Of a DNA stretch of 64,000 bases, positions 23,559 to 33,925 are shown piece by piece (position 1 is the stretch's first letter; each line of letters starts with the position of its first letter). Below the pieces are notes generated by a model, which was not told the origin of the DNA, made no database searches, and saw nothing but the letters and a program-made list of their open reading frames with translations. Source of the DNA: Megaleporinus macrocephalus (taxonomy: Eukaryota > Chordata > Actinopteri > Characiformes > Anostomidae); contig CM038703.1 of NCBI GenBank assembly GCA_021613375.1, positions 16,795,694 to 16,859,693 on the forward strand, in the 5' to 3' direction. The position numbers and the translations under genes are program-made.

Positions 23559-24512
23559 GTCATATTCGGCGTTGTCCTTGTCGCAGCGCGCGTCCTTGTG
23601 CTTCTGCCAGTCCTTGCCGTGTTTGCACGTCGTGAGCAGCACCACGTCCTCGGCGTTGTGCACGTGGTAGAGGGCGTTGCGCGTGTCCGAACCGATACCG
23701 GTCAGGTAGCGCTTTCCCTTGAACACCAGCATGTACTTGCGGAAGGGTGGGATGCTGTTGGCCCTGAGGTGGCCCCGCTCGCCGCCGCTGCGCGGGTGCT
23801 CTTTGGGGAAGAGCGGGATGGACACGTCGAAGTTGGGCCGGAAGTTCTCCGTGCTCACGCTCGCCTTGGCCAGCATGGCTTGGCCGATGTCGAAGCCCAG
23901 GTCCTCCGTGTAGTCCGGCCACGTGCCCGAGTACAGGTTAAACACCAGGTGATTCCGGCCGTCGTTCCACAGCGGCAGGCTCTGCACCTTACTCTTCAGG
24001 TTGTGCACGTAGTGCGGCGACAGCTGGTCGCGGTCCAGAGTGTCCAGGCTGAGCACGAACAGGCACGCCTGGCTCGGGTCCGAGGTGTAGAAGCGCGAGC
24101 CCTCGATGGCCGCCAGGATGCTCTGGTAGCTCTCCGAGATCTTCTCGCCCTTCTGCTGCGGGTACACGTACACCTTGAAGCCGTTCCGCCGGCACAGCGA
24201 GAAGTCGAAGCACGAGTCCATGCGGCAGCGCTTGCCCCGGTACACGCTCGCGTGCACCTCGCGCTTCTGCCGCGGCGACACGTGCGCGTTGTACTCCTCC
24301 GTGTCCGTCTCGTCCCACGCGCTGAACGGCTGGAAGGGTTGGGACGCGTGCGGCCACGGCTGCCCGGAGCGTCGCCCGCCGCCTCCGCTGCCGCGCGCGC
24401 GCTCATACGGGCTGGTGGCCGGAGCTGGGCCCGGCACGCCGCCGAAGTAGAGCAGCAGAACGAGGGAGGCGCCCGTCAGCAGCGAGATCAGGTAGCGCTT
24501 TTTGGCCTGCAT
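23557..24512 (-). CDS. ext1: Exostosin-1, first coding exon (residues 1-318, partial gene)
   Basis: EXT1 is a Golgi/ER type II membrane glycosyltransferase that, with EXT2, adds alternating GlcA and GlcNAc to heparan sulfate chains. Seen here: a short cytosolic start (MQAKKRY); a membrane anchor at residues 8-25; a Gly/Pro/Ser-rich stem to about residue 60; the conserved SPRQKR and CRMDSCFDF segments (about 79-104); and then the start of the GT47 exostosin domain with [40 protein letters not shown] and [11 protein letters not shown]. From about residue 78 onward it is close to human EXT1; the stem is diverged, and the exon is 956 bases against 962 in human. The start at 24512 matches the human N terminus; the frame extends further up only from a GTG. 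The context of the start is weak (C at -3). The human sequon just before the KGKKC segment (NSS) reads H-A-S here, so that N-glycosylation site is absent. The remaining exons, including the GT64 domain, lie left of the window. Which teleost paralogue (ext1a, b or c) is undecided. Confidence 0.98.
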
Positions 24513-24684
24513 GGGTCGGCGGATCGGCGGCGCTCGCAAACCAAGGTCGAGTGGCTCCAAGTCGGGCTCTCTCACCGCCTCCGGCTCCGCGGCTCCGGCG
24601 CCATCTTCCAGCCTGCACGGGGTTGCTCGCGTCTTCCCTCAGCTTCGGATTCCGTTCCCGCACCAGGAGGCCGATCCAGCGCAT
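24403..24684 (-). other. Overlapping upstream ORF (93 codons) at ext1 start
   Basis: An ATG at 24684 opens a frame that passes the ext1 ATG (24512) by about 110 bases in another frame and stops at 24403. Its Arg/Ala/Gly-rich product resembles the translation of any GC-rich exon read out of frame and has no domain. It is listed because, if the mRNA starts upstream, scanning ribosomes would meet it before ext1. Its ATG context is poor (C at -3 and +4), so it may be leaky. Confidence 0.4.
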
Positions 24685-25360
24685 GTGGGCGACTTGAAAG
24701 GCTATTCCAACACTCTCCCTAGTACGAGTAGTTCTAACATCGTAAGACTCTCCGGCGCTGCCTTAAAATCTCAGGAGGCTCACAAACACCTTGCCTGCCT
24801 CACTGCTTTACTCAGATGTAGTAAACTAGCCCTGTGGCTAATGGACCCGGTCTACCCGAGTACGATCTTCCAACCAACTTCCATCCAGTCGCTGTGGGAG
24901 GGAGGAGGGGGTCCCCTCGTAGTTTCCCCCTCCTCGGAGAACACTACAGAGCGGGGATGTGAAGTCCTCAAACACGCCGACTGCCGTTTCGCCCTCGGCG
25001 CTGTAAACACGCGTCCAGTTTCACTCCATTGATCACCATACAAACCAGCGAAAACGCGTGGAAATAAAGGGGGCGGCTCACCGAAAGCACTATAACCTCA
25101 CAAATCCCTGCATTTCTTTCTTTCTTTCTTCCCTCTCGGCAGACCGTCACACGCGAATGAAGTAGATCCGTTCAGTAGGTCCTTTCATGAGTCCAGCGGC
25201 TCCAGAGAGAGGAGAGCGGGGAGAGCAGAGAGTGTCGCCCGGCGAGAAGACGCGAAAACAGCGGGGTGTTCGTGCTCGCCTAGAAAATCGCCGATCTCGC
25301 TGCCTCGCTGGATCCTGATGCCCGACCACTTGGCTGTTCCTCTCGCTCCCTCTCTCACAT
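24513..25360 (-). other. ext1: ext1 5' leader (predicted) with several upstream ATGs
   Basis: GC-rich sequence between the predicted start region and the ext1 ATG. Human EXT1 also has a long leader contiguous with exon 1. If transcribed unspliced, it holds upstream ATGs at 25188, 25113, 25039, 24884, 24740, 24684 and 24604. Most open very short frames (for example 10 codons at 24604-24572 and 12 at 24740-24702). The one at 24684 runs to 24403 and overlaps the ext1 start out of frame. The exact transcription start is inferred from promoter motifs, not seen. Confidence 0.6.
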
Positions 25361-25384
25361 TCCCGTCCCGACACGACGGCAGCT

Positions 25385-25455
25385 CCACGCCCCGCCCACC
25401 ACGCTGCGTCCCGCGCTCTCATTGGACAGAGCCTGGGAGCGGAAAGGGCGGGGCC
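25385..25455 (-). promoter_or_regulatory. ext1 proximal promoter: GC boxes and CCAAT box, no TATA
   Basis: In gene direction, a CCCCGCCC box (25453-25446), a CCAAT pentamer (25425-25421) and a GGGCGGGG box (25397-25390) follow each other over 65 bp, the usual layout of a Sp1/NF-Y driven housekeeping promoter. I see no TATA box at the expected distance. Transcription probably starts some 30-80 bp further on, around 25320-25370; this is inferred. Confidence 0.7.
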
Positions 25456-25460
25456 TCCAC

Positions 25461-25712
25461 AGAGCACCCGTTCAGTACCAGAGCGCTGCCGGCCATGATG
25501 CACAAAAACACAGACACGAGCTGAACGAGTGAAGTGAACTGACTGAGTGTACACAAGAAATGAACTACTCCCTTAAAGTTAATATAGCTGGAATATTGGT
25601 GTTCAAATGAGGTGAATTTAATCAAAGCAACTCATTTACAGGAATGAGAATGGCTTTAATACTGTAGTGGAGATATGCCCACCCTGGAGTGCTTAATAAG
25701 GACATGGCACAA
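25461..25712. other. Upstream flank of ext1, no feature recognised
   Basis: Transition from the CpG island into AT-rich intergenic DNA. No motif beyond the promoter boxes is evident. Confidence 0.4.
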
Positions 25713-25744
25713 CATAAATAAATAAATAAATAAATAAATAAATA
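25713..25744 (+). repeat. (AAAT)8 microsatellite
   Basis: Tetranucleotide run directly abutting a MITE-A fragment. Confidence 0.95.
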
Positions 25745-25800
25745 GCTTGGAAATCTGGTTCCATTGACTTACATTAAAAGTAAAGACTGTATCATTATTG
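25745..25800 (+). mobile_element. MITE-A fragment
   Basis: 'AGCTTGGAAATCTGGTTCC', then 'ATTGACTTACATTAAAAG' and 'TAAAGACTGTAT', matching the MITE-A core in the plus orientation. Both ends are missing. Confidence 0.7.
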
Positions 25801-27933
25801 TGATAATTTATGTCACAATACAGTATGATTTATTGATTATGACTGTATGTTTAATTTACAAGTGAGCAATATTAGTCCAGTGTTTCTTGAATGTAGCACA
25901 GTATTTAAATATTGAACAAGTAACAGTTTTGTAAATGTACCACATTGTTTCTAGCTGATCTAGAGTTGTCTGGAAAAAAGAAATAACATAGCACATGTCA
26001 AGAAAATTTCTTTAATCAATATTAGATTTTTGCCATATTGCCCACTTTTAGTTTAGTGTTGGAATAGGGTTGGAGCTAAACATAGCATGCTAGTAGAACC
26101 AGGATTGTGTACCCCTGCTTTGAATAACACCAGTCCACTTAGTTTTGTTCCTTAACACCTAAAAAAGCATGCAGTGATTCATACAGTAACTGATTTAGCT
26201 GCACATTCTCCTTAATATAAAGTAAGTACTTATACTACTATTACTCGTTACCATCCGTAAGCTAGATAGATGTACTGTATTGATGTTGAAGAGGACTTTG
26301 GTTGATATGGTGGTAGATATGTTTTAAAAATATTGCTTTACCTATTATTACATCCTGTTCCCTCATCAGTGGACCTTTCAAAAAGAGAAGTATGCATTCC
26401 TTTTTTTACTAAAGGGCTTAGCTTTGGTTCCAGTGTCCATCCAGAGACAAAGAAATGTTATCCACTAAATGTCTGCTTTGAAATAATTGAGAATAAAGTA
26501 AACCATGCTATATGGTATCTGTCTGATCAGTTAATTTACACTATAATGATGTAAAATAATGTAATCTTGTACATCATTAGTCACCAACTGTGCTCCAACT
26601 TTGATTCACCCCACCTGATCCATCTAATTATTTGTTTTCAGAAGTCCTTAATTGTCTCTAACAATAGAGCTGGTCCAAAGGGGTTCTACCCTGAAAACTG
26701 ATTGGCCACACCGACATTTTTCCCACATCATTGGCTTCCACCTCGCCGTGGGGCAGGGGTATTGTGCCTTTAAGAGGAGAGTTGTTTTGCTACCGCAAGA
26801 ACAACTCTCAACAGCCCTGCTCACATATTAACACTGCCACCCTGCCAAGAGTCCACAACACCCCTTTGCCACCTCTGGTCAGATTCTCTAGAACTAAAAC
26901 AAAGCAGGCAGGAAGGTAGATGTCCAGGGGAAGGGTTGGTGACCGTTGCTATACTGTTTTTACCATGCAAAATTGTGACAGCGTTTTTTTACACAGAACA
27001 AACTCAATTTATAGTGACTAGTAGTGACTAGCCTGTACCGCAGTTGTGGGCAGATTAAACGTTACATACAGTTTTTCTACCTAGACATCTTCAGTCTGTC
27101 TATTATAGTGGAAATGTGGGAATAAGCTGTCTCCTTTCACACGGAGGCACGTCTGGCTAAATCAAGAGGTTTACTGGATAAAGCAGAGCTCCTGAAAAGT
27201 CACTTAGATGTTTTCATCAGGCACTTCGATTAGAAGGGGGGTAATTACTGAAGCGGACCTGAGTGAGAAGGCTGGGAGAGCGGCCAGGATCCCAGGGTTA
27301 AACAGCACATCAGCGGGGAAAAGAAAGCCCCCAAATGGAACATGACCCTTTCATTTTTCTCTCACCTCTTTGGAGCTAATCCACAAAGAGTGTAAGACCA
27401 GAAAGACAGTTTTAGGGTGACATCAGTTAAGGGAAGACTACAGACGAGATGGTTGGTAGAGTACTTAAAAATATATTACTCAACAAAATAGATTGCCTGT
27501 TAAGTGGTCTGGCAGTAACATACTTTAAAAAAAGCGCAGGCAGAAAAAGGTGCTTGTAAACGGTGAAAACAAGCATAAATTATGTCCAAACCAACAATCT
27601 TGTTCATTCAGTTAGTATTCTTAAAAGGGTGAGCCATACCACTAAACCATGAGTCAGATCTGATATATTTGACCAGGTGCAAAATAATGATTGACAAATT
27701 TAATTACAACCATCTTTAAGCCAAACATCCTCCACTGAGCAAAGGTTCTTACTACCTGCAGTGCAAACAGTGGTGGAAATCAAATTATTAGACTGGGTTA
27801 TATAAAACTAAGCTAAACTTGCTAATAGATACAGTATTTTAATGTCTAACAATAAATAATGTTGTGATACAATGTTAAAATCAAATGGAAAGCTAATCTT
27901 ACCTTGATAAAATTTGAATTGATAATAAATGTG
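25801..27933. other. Intergenic, no gene recognised
   Basis: AT-rich. The part 25785-26050 has words like 'GTCACAATACAGTATGAT' and 'GCCATATTGCCCACTT' that may be a worn ATATCG-type hAT MITE. The rest, including 26560-27000, shows no repeat or coding signal that I can name. Confidence 0.4.
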
Positions 27934-28335
27934 TTGCTACAGTGGTTAGCACTGTCGCCTCACAGCAAGATGATTTCAATTTCCGGGCAGTTCTGAGTTT
28001 GCATGCTCTCCCTGTTCTTGTGTAGGTTTCCTACCACAGTCCAAAGACATGTATGCTATGCCTGGTTCACATGACTTTTTAATTGGTTAGGTCTTTGTGC
28101 CGTTCACACTACATGACTGGTTGTGCTGTAATAGCGAGTGTTTCAGTTGTTGTGGCTTTCACACTACATGACTGATCAACCACACTGGGGTCACCAATAA
28201 AACAATTTTCTAACTTTATATTGCCCATAGGTGTACATGTTTGTTGGCCATGTGATGGACTGGCAATCTGTCCATGGTGTACCCCGCCTTCAACCAATTG
28301 GCTCCAGCCTTTGGTCAGGGTAAAGAAAGCCCAGA
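27934..28335 (+). mobile_element. tRNA-derived SINE, copy 2, interrupted
   Basis: The head 'CAGTGGTTAGCACTGTCGCC' and 'TCACAGCAAGATGATTT', the core 'AGTTTGCATGCTCTCCCTG' and 'CCACAGTCCAAAGACATG', and the tail 'TGATGGACTGGCAATCTGTC' and 'GTACCCCGCCTTC' match the intact copy at 48834-49156. About 150 bp (28062-28215) between core and tail is absent from the other copies. Confidence 0.8.
28062..28215. mobile_element. Insert inside SINE copy 2
   Basis: Foreign to the SINE. It contains 'GTTCACACTACATGACTG' and again 'TTTCACACTACATGACTGA', with a shorter 'GGTTCACATGACTT' at its left edge. The repeated 'TTCACACTACATGACT' word is used in a common fish DNA-transposon fragment, but I could not define termini or a target duplication. 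Confidence 0.45.
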
Positions 28336-29349
28336 GGAGTTCTACACATCTGTTTACAGTCCCATGATTTAAGCTTAGAAAGAAACAAACTGGTTTCCCT
28401 TTTCAGATAAGCTCATGAGTAATTTGATGAGCTCTGCTCAAAACAGAGACAGGCAGGAAAAATAAAAATGAACCTCTACGTAATTAACTAAGTCATTATA
28501 CCATTTAGTTAGCTATACTGATACCTGGAGCCTGCTAGTAGCTAACGTTACCTATGCCAGCTACTTGGATCTCAACACGAACTAAATTAAAGTTGATACT
28601 CAGTATGATCAGCTTCAACCGTCAAATCACACAGCAAGAAAATGACTGACAGGTTTTGGTTGGGGGTGTGATGCTAATAAAGGTGGGACTGCTCCTCTTT
28701 TTAGTCTCTACAGTGTTAAATGCTGAATAAAACAGCTTAATATTGTTCTAGGTTTGAGAATCTGTCCAGAGAAAAAGGCACAAACTAATGACTGAATTAA
28801 AGTCATCGAGAATAATGTTAAATATGTGGGAGTTGAAGTTGGCTTCCTATTCGCCAGCTTGTTTAAAGATGAACATGCTCATGATGTCCATTTACAATTA
28901 GTTTTTTGGAAAGGAAATGAAAAGTGCTGTCCTCTTCAAATCCTGTAATGGGAGATTTCTCCACACAGCCCACCATTTTCGTTGCTGTTGCTTTTTTACC
29001 ATTGAATGTCAATTCTGTACACCTAAATAATAACCAAATAATATTTAAGACTGCTCCATAATTGTTTAGGATATGTTTTGTTTAAATAACATCTTAGAAT
29101 TTATTTTCTTAGAACTATTTTCTTTTAAAATAATTCATAGAACAAGTGAAATTTTATGTTTCTAAATGTTCTCTTAACCTTAAGACAGCCTTACATTTGG
29201 CTTAGGCTGTAGGAGTTGACTAAACCTCTAAATTGATCAGTTTTTAAAACAACCAAAGCAATTGAATTTTAAAACTTTAAAATACTTTTATGTCAAGTTC
29301 ATTCCTAAGATTCTGTATGTTAAGTAAAATACTATGAGAAAAGTATATA
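28336..29349. other. Intergenic, no feature recognised
   Basis: AT-rich DNA without a recognisable repeat or coding frame. Confidence 0.4.
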
Positions 29350-30022
29350 AAGTGGCTTGGAAAAGTATTCATACCCCTTGAACTTTTTCACATTTTGTCA
29401 TCATACAACCATAAACTTTTTTTAAGTGATAGACCAACACAAAGTAGCACATAACTGGAAAGTGGAACAAAAATGATACATGGTTTTCAAAATTTTAATC
29501 AAATAAAAATCTGAAAAGTGTGATGTGAAAAAGTATTCAGCCCCCTTTAATCTCATAGCCCTAAATACAATCCAGTGCACTCAATTGCCTTCAGAAGTCC
29601 CTTAATTAGTTAATAGAGTCCAACTGTGTGTAATCTAGTCTCAGTATAAATACAGCTGTTCTGAGAAGGCTTCTGTGGTTTGTTAGAGAACACTAGTGAA
29701 CAAACAGCATCATAAAGACCAAGGGACTTACCAGACAGGTCAGAAAAAGTTTTAGAGAAGTTTAAAACAGAGTTTTAAAAACATATCCCAAGCTTTGAGA
29801 ATCCCAAGGAGCACTGTTCAATCTGTTATCCAAAAATAAAAAAAGTAATCCACAGTAGAAAAGTATACCAAGACATGGCCGTCCTCCCAAATTGACAGAT
29901 GCACTCCCCAAATCTGGCCTTTATGGAAGAAAACCATGTATCATTTGATCAATCACCTAAAATCTTAATAAAACACAATTAAGTTTGTGGTTGTAAGGTG
30001 ACAAAATGTGAAAAAGTCACTG
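29350..30022 (+). mobile_element. Deleted non-autonomous Tc1-like element
   Basis: The left end reads AGTGGCTTGGAAAAGTATTC and then 'ACTTTTTCACATTTTGTCA'. The right end, inverted, reads CAGTGACTTTTTCACATTT with TA on its outer side, as Tc1 elements require. Inside are Tc1 transposase codons in pieces, including 'CCCAAGCTTTGAGAATCCCA', 'AAGACATGGCCGTCC' and 'AAATCTGGCCTTTATGG', but most of the transposase is missing. The right repeat has lost about 30 bp compared with the left. Confidence 0.88.
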
Positions 30023-30294
30023 TATATGGCAAAGCTTAAATTTAATTAAAGCTTATCTTTAATCCATGTTTTACATGAAAGTTTCTGTGGTTTTTGGAGA
30101 GAAATAACAAAAACAATGCCTCTCAAAGACAAGGCAGACCCTCTCACCCTACCCGATCACACACATCTGCGACGATACTGACTCAAGAAATTCAGTCACA
30201 TGTCTAGGGACATTTTTAACTAATGAGCTGTGAAAAAACACAGAATGATCCTCCCCTCTCTTGTGATGTAATATTTCAAATAATGGTCACACTG
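30023..30294. other. Spacer between Tc1 element and LINE fragment
   Basis: No recognisable feature. Confidence 0.35.
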
Positions 30295-30884
30295 AGGCGT
30301 CTTGAATCTTAAACCATAAATAACACATACAGCAACATAATACAACAAATAAAAAGTTACACAATGTTAGCTATAAAAATGATTTAAAAACGATGAGGAC
30401 ATTCTTGATTGTTTTTACCCAAGATTTGAAACGTAGCACCAAATACAGTGCATTCTCTTATGTGAACAGGCAGATCCTTCCAAATGTGAATCTCTCTCAC
30501 TGAAAAAGCTGGCTTTCCAAAGAACTTCTTACCCATGGGCATCATAACATGTCCTGTATGTCCAGTACATCTGCACTCCTGGACACTATTTGACACTTTG
30601 CTGTACATCCTGTACATCTGCACTCCTGGACAGTATTTAACACTTTTTAACATTTACTTAAATACAATCTTTGCACATTTATTTATTTATTTTTAATAAA
30701 TATCCCAGTACTGTCATATATCTACTGATACCTGTTTTTCTGGGGTTTTTTCACCTACGGTCAGGTTGTATAGTTTGTATTCATATATTCTTGTATATAT
30801 TCTTTTTGACTATTGGAGTTCTTTATTCTTCTTTATTTATACAGTGTTATATACCTTATTGTTTTTTGTCTATCTATCTATCTA

Positions 30885-30979
<95 letters not shown>

Positions 30980-31475
30980 GTCTATCTGTCTATCTATCTA
31001 TCTATCTATCTCTTGTTACTGATGTAGTGCACATATTTTTAATTGTTTTCTGCTTAATCTGTGAAAGGAGGAGCCAAGCCATGTAGGGTCCTATATATAT
31101 GAGGCACACATCTACATACTATAGTAAGGTGTCCCAGCAGACCAAGCTGTGATACATCTTGATATTGACCTATTTTATATACTGTATATGTCATAATTTC
31201 TGGTAATTAACAGAAGAGTCCATTTGACTGGGCATTAGCAGACTGTGACTGATGACCCCTGCTATATGTGAATCTAAATACAAAATCAAACGCCCTAATG
31301 CAGCTTGCAATGACCAAACTATACCAAACTTTCTTAACAAACAAAACAAGCTGAAATGTAGCACACACTGTTGGAATGTTGCCATTTCATTACAGCCTTA
31401 AAGATGTCAAGCATCATCGTGCAAACCATTAACACGACTCAGATCTAATTTGTACATCCACACTTTACAAGCATG
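30295..31475 (-). mobile_element. LINE 3' fragment (L2/CR1-like), inverted arm A
   Basis: On the minus strand a decayed frame carries a LHGLAP-type word near 31080 and, around 30430-30530, AFSVREIHIWKDLPVHIREC followed by ATFQILGK. These are the post-reverse-transcriptase motifs of L2/CR1-type LINEs. A 3' tail runs to 30295. A microsatellite (30869-31012) and about 350 bp of other sequence interrupt it. Most of this fragment is matched, in inverted orientation, at 33226-33925. Confidence 0.65.
30869..31012 (+). repeat. (TCTG)n/(TCTA)n microsatellite
   Basis: 144 bases of TCTA and TCTG units, in blocks. The three overlapping Leu-Ser-Val-Cys frames are artefacts of it. Confidence 0.98.
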
Positions 31476-32029
31476 GGTGACCCCTGCAGAATTGATGACC
31501 CCTATTTCTGAATCTATATTTGATATGAATAGTTATTTGCATCTGTATATGGTAAGCTCTTCTTATTCTTATGTACTTTTTCATGTTTGTCTTAAGAACC
31601 TTCACTTCAGGTGTTTCTTAAGAAAGTTTTTGCAAATCCAAACGGGTTTGTCTTTGAAGAAGGAAACAACAGTGTTTAAAGTTTGCAGCATGTCAGTTCC
31701 AGTGAACTCTCCTTATTCACCTATGTCAATATAAATACAGTCTTCAATTCTATGTTACTTGTAAAGTGACCTACTTTCATGATTTGATGGTTCTTGAATA
31801 TGTACAACTGTATGCAAGAAATAAAATGTTTTGTTGATTTTTTATTGAAGTAAAAATAAGTCACATTATGTACAGCAGAGGCCATTTTTACTCCATCCTT
31901 CTGCATTGCAAGTTAGTTTGTATCAAAGATGTGGACAGTTTTGGGGGCTGAGGACCAGTATGATGTTTGCTCAACAAGGAACAAACTTAAAAACTAACAT
32001 TTTCTGTTCTTTCTAATATTCAAATATCT
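31476..32029. other. Spacer inside the LINE inverted pair
   Basis: AT-rich DNA without a recognised feature. It forms part of the loop between the two LINE arms. Confidence 0.35.
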
Positions 32030-32155
32030 AATTTTCAGTAAATAAACAGTAATTGTATAGTAAAGTTCTATGTAGTGGATGTGTTACCATACTTTTACAA
32101 AGAAAACCAACAAAACATGTAACTCGACCAGGGGTACCCAAACTTTTGCATGCCA
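32030..32155 (+). mobile_element. Solo Tc1-like terminal fragment
   Basis: Ends 'CCAGGGGTACCCAAACTTTT' then GCATGCCACC, the outer end of the Tc1 family whose longer copy ends at 34928 ('CCCAAACTTTTCCATGCCACTG'). The opposite end and the transposase are absent. Confidence 0.6.
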
Positions 32156-33225
32156 CCAGGGAACATCCTGTAAAGCCAGTTTGTCTTTCACCAACAACAA
32201 CAAAAGTGTTTGCTGAGGTACTTCTTTGCAGGCCTTCACTAGAACTACGAGCTAATGCTGACAGGAAGCTCAAACCAGGTCAATGCAGAGGCAGAGTCTT
32301 GACAGAAGATTCAAATAAACACTATATTTTACAATTAACACCTATGCTCATATAAAAAAACTTTTTCTTGGCTTGAACATATGGTTGTAGGAAAAATACG
32401 TATTATTAATTCGAGAAACACATCCAAAATTTCCAGAAAGTACATGTAAGTGAGCAACTGTAATGGATTACTGCTTCACTCTGCTTCAGAGACTGAGTAA
32501 ATGGAGTTCTCCACTCCGCCGTGGTCCTGTTCCCTGACCTGCACCCCTGGGTTCCCCAGACCGCTGCCTTGCGAGCTACTGCTCATTTACTCCCCTCCAC
32601 TTCACTGCTTGCCTGCTGAATGGAGCTGAGCATTAAATCCCATTATAATGACTTATTAAGTATCCTTATCAATCATAGCTAATCGCAGCTATCACTTCTG
32701 CTGGAGGATCTTTTTATTATCATTTATTTTCCTCCGTTTTCTTTCTTTTTTTTCTAGTTTCAAGGGGTGCGGTAACTGAATAGACTGTAGCAGCTGGTTG
32801 GTGAAGAGATGGTTTACCTGAAGGATTTGCTTTTGTTCTCTGGCTGCAGATAAGCGTCCCTACGCTAAAGCACTTCCCCTTCCCCACAGCATGGCAGCCT
32901 GCGATAAAAAGCCCCAAATTTGGGCCGCTGTAAACAAATACCCGTGTCTGGAGGAGGTGCGCCGCGGGTGCAGGGAGTTCTAAGCTCAGGGAAAGACAAA
33001 ACAGCCTTTGAGAGTCCTCTAGCAGCCCGTGATTCATGGGCTGATAAGGCCACGCCGGATGATGTAACTCGCTGCATTCCCTCAGTATCCCGAGCAGGCG
33101 GCGGGTGCAGTGGCATGGAGCAGCTACACAAGCGAACATCTCAAGACACTTCCACAGCCAAAACATGCCCTTATAGCAAAGCCGCAACAAACGGATACAG
33201 TACCTGTGGAATGAACAATAGAGGC
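32156..33225. other. Spacer between LINE arms; possible conserved non-coding part
   Basis: No gene. The block 32555-32740 ('GACTTATTAAGTATCC', 'GCTAATCGCAGCTATC') and the GC-balanced part 32860-33200 contrast with the surrounding repeats and look like old single-copy sequence. Overlapping frames on both strands in the latter lack domains. Confidence 0.3.
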
Positions 33226-33925
33226 CATGCTTGTAAAGTGTAGATGTAAAAATTAAATCTGAGTCGTGTTAATGGTTCGCATGATAATGCTTGACATCTT
33301 CAAGCCTGTAATGAAATGGCAACATTCCAAGAAATTTAAAAGTGTGTGCTACGTTTCAGCTGTTTATAATGAAAGTCTGGTACAATTTGGTCATTGCAAG
33401 CTGCTTTAGGGCGTTTGATTTTGGATTTAGATCCACATATAGCAGGTGTCATCGATTCTGGTCTTGGAGGGCTGGAGTCAGTGATAGTCACAGGTTCTTC
33501 TGGTAATTACCAGATTTGAAGAAACATAAATGTAATAGGTCAATATCAAGAAGTGTCACAACTTGGTCAGTACCTTGTGCATATAGGACCCTACATGGCT
33601 TGGCTCTTCATCCTTGATCCTTTAAATGTTTTGATTAAGCAGAAAACAACTAAAATTATTTCTACTAGATCAACGACAAGATGTTGTGAAGCCTGAGGGC
33701 AAGACGTCCAAGAAGCTTTTTCATTAACAGCGGCTCACATTTGGAACAAACTGCATGTTCATATAAGAGAATGCTTTATCCTAGGCACTACGTTTAAAAT
33801 CTTGGGTAAAAAACCCTAGATCAAGAATATCATCATAGTTTTTAAAGCATTTTAATAGCTAACATTGTGTAGCATTGTATATGTTGTATTCTAATGCTGT
33901 ATGTATTATTCATGGTTTAAGATTA
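33226..33925 (+). mobile_element. LINE 3' fragment (L2/CR1-like), inverted arm B
   Basis: Shares 'CATGCTTGTAAAGTGT', 'CTGAGTCGTGTTAATGGTT', 'GCAAGCTGCTTTAGGGCG' and 'GACCCTACATGGCTTGGCTC' with the complement of 31475-31040, then 'CATATAAGAGAATGC' and 'AAATCTTGGGTAAAAA' with the complement of about 30480-30410. The broken frame includes words like AAHIWNKL.VHIREC and TFKILGK, the LINE motif seen in arm A. Its 3' tail stops where a Tc1 remnant begins. Confidence 0.65.

Larger units (their letters stand above)
23560..25460. promoter_or_regulatory. CpG island spanning ext1 promoter and exon 1
   Basis: A sharp local rise in GC and CpG, with many CGCG, GCGC and CCGG words, covers the exon, leader and promoter. 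AT-rich, CpG-poor sequence lies on either side. This is typical of a broadly expressed vertebrate gene start. Confidence 0.9.

Noticed and set aside
23996..24406. Arg/Thr/Ser-rich and Arg/Ala/Gly-rich minus-strand frames inside ext1 exon 1
   Set aside because: They are the two alternative frames of the same exon and lack any family resemblance; the EXT1 frame explains the sequence fully.
24513..24575. Extending ext1 upstream by 21 codons to 24575
   Set aside because: The first codon there is GTG, and the known vertebrate N terminus MQAKKRY begins exactly at the ATG at 24512.
23508..24722. 404-codon plus-strand open frame
   Set aside because: It runs antisense through ext1 exon 1 and its leader. 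GC-rich coding DNA with few stop codons on the other strand creates such frames; the product is Val/Ala/Leu/Arg-rich without any domain.
30671..31086. Cys/Leu/Ser/Val repeat proteins
   Set aside because: They are three reading frames of a TCTG/TCTA microsatellite.
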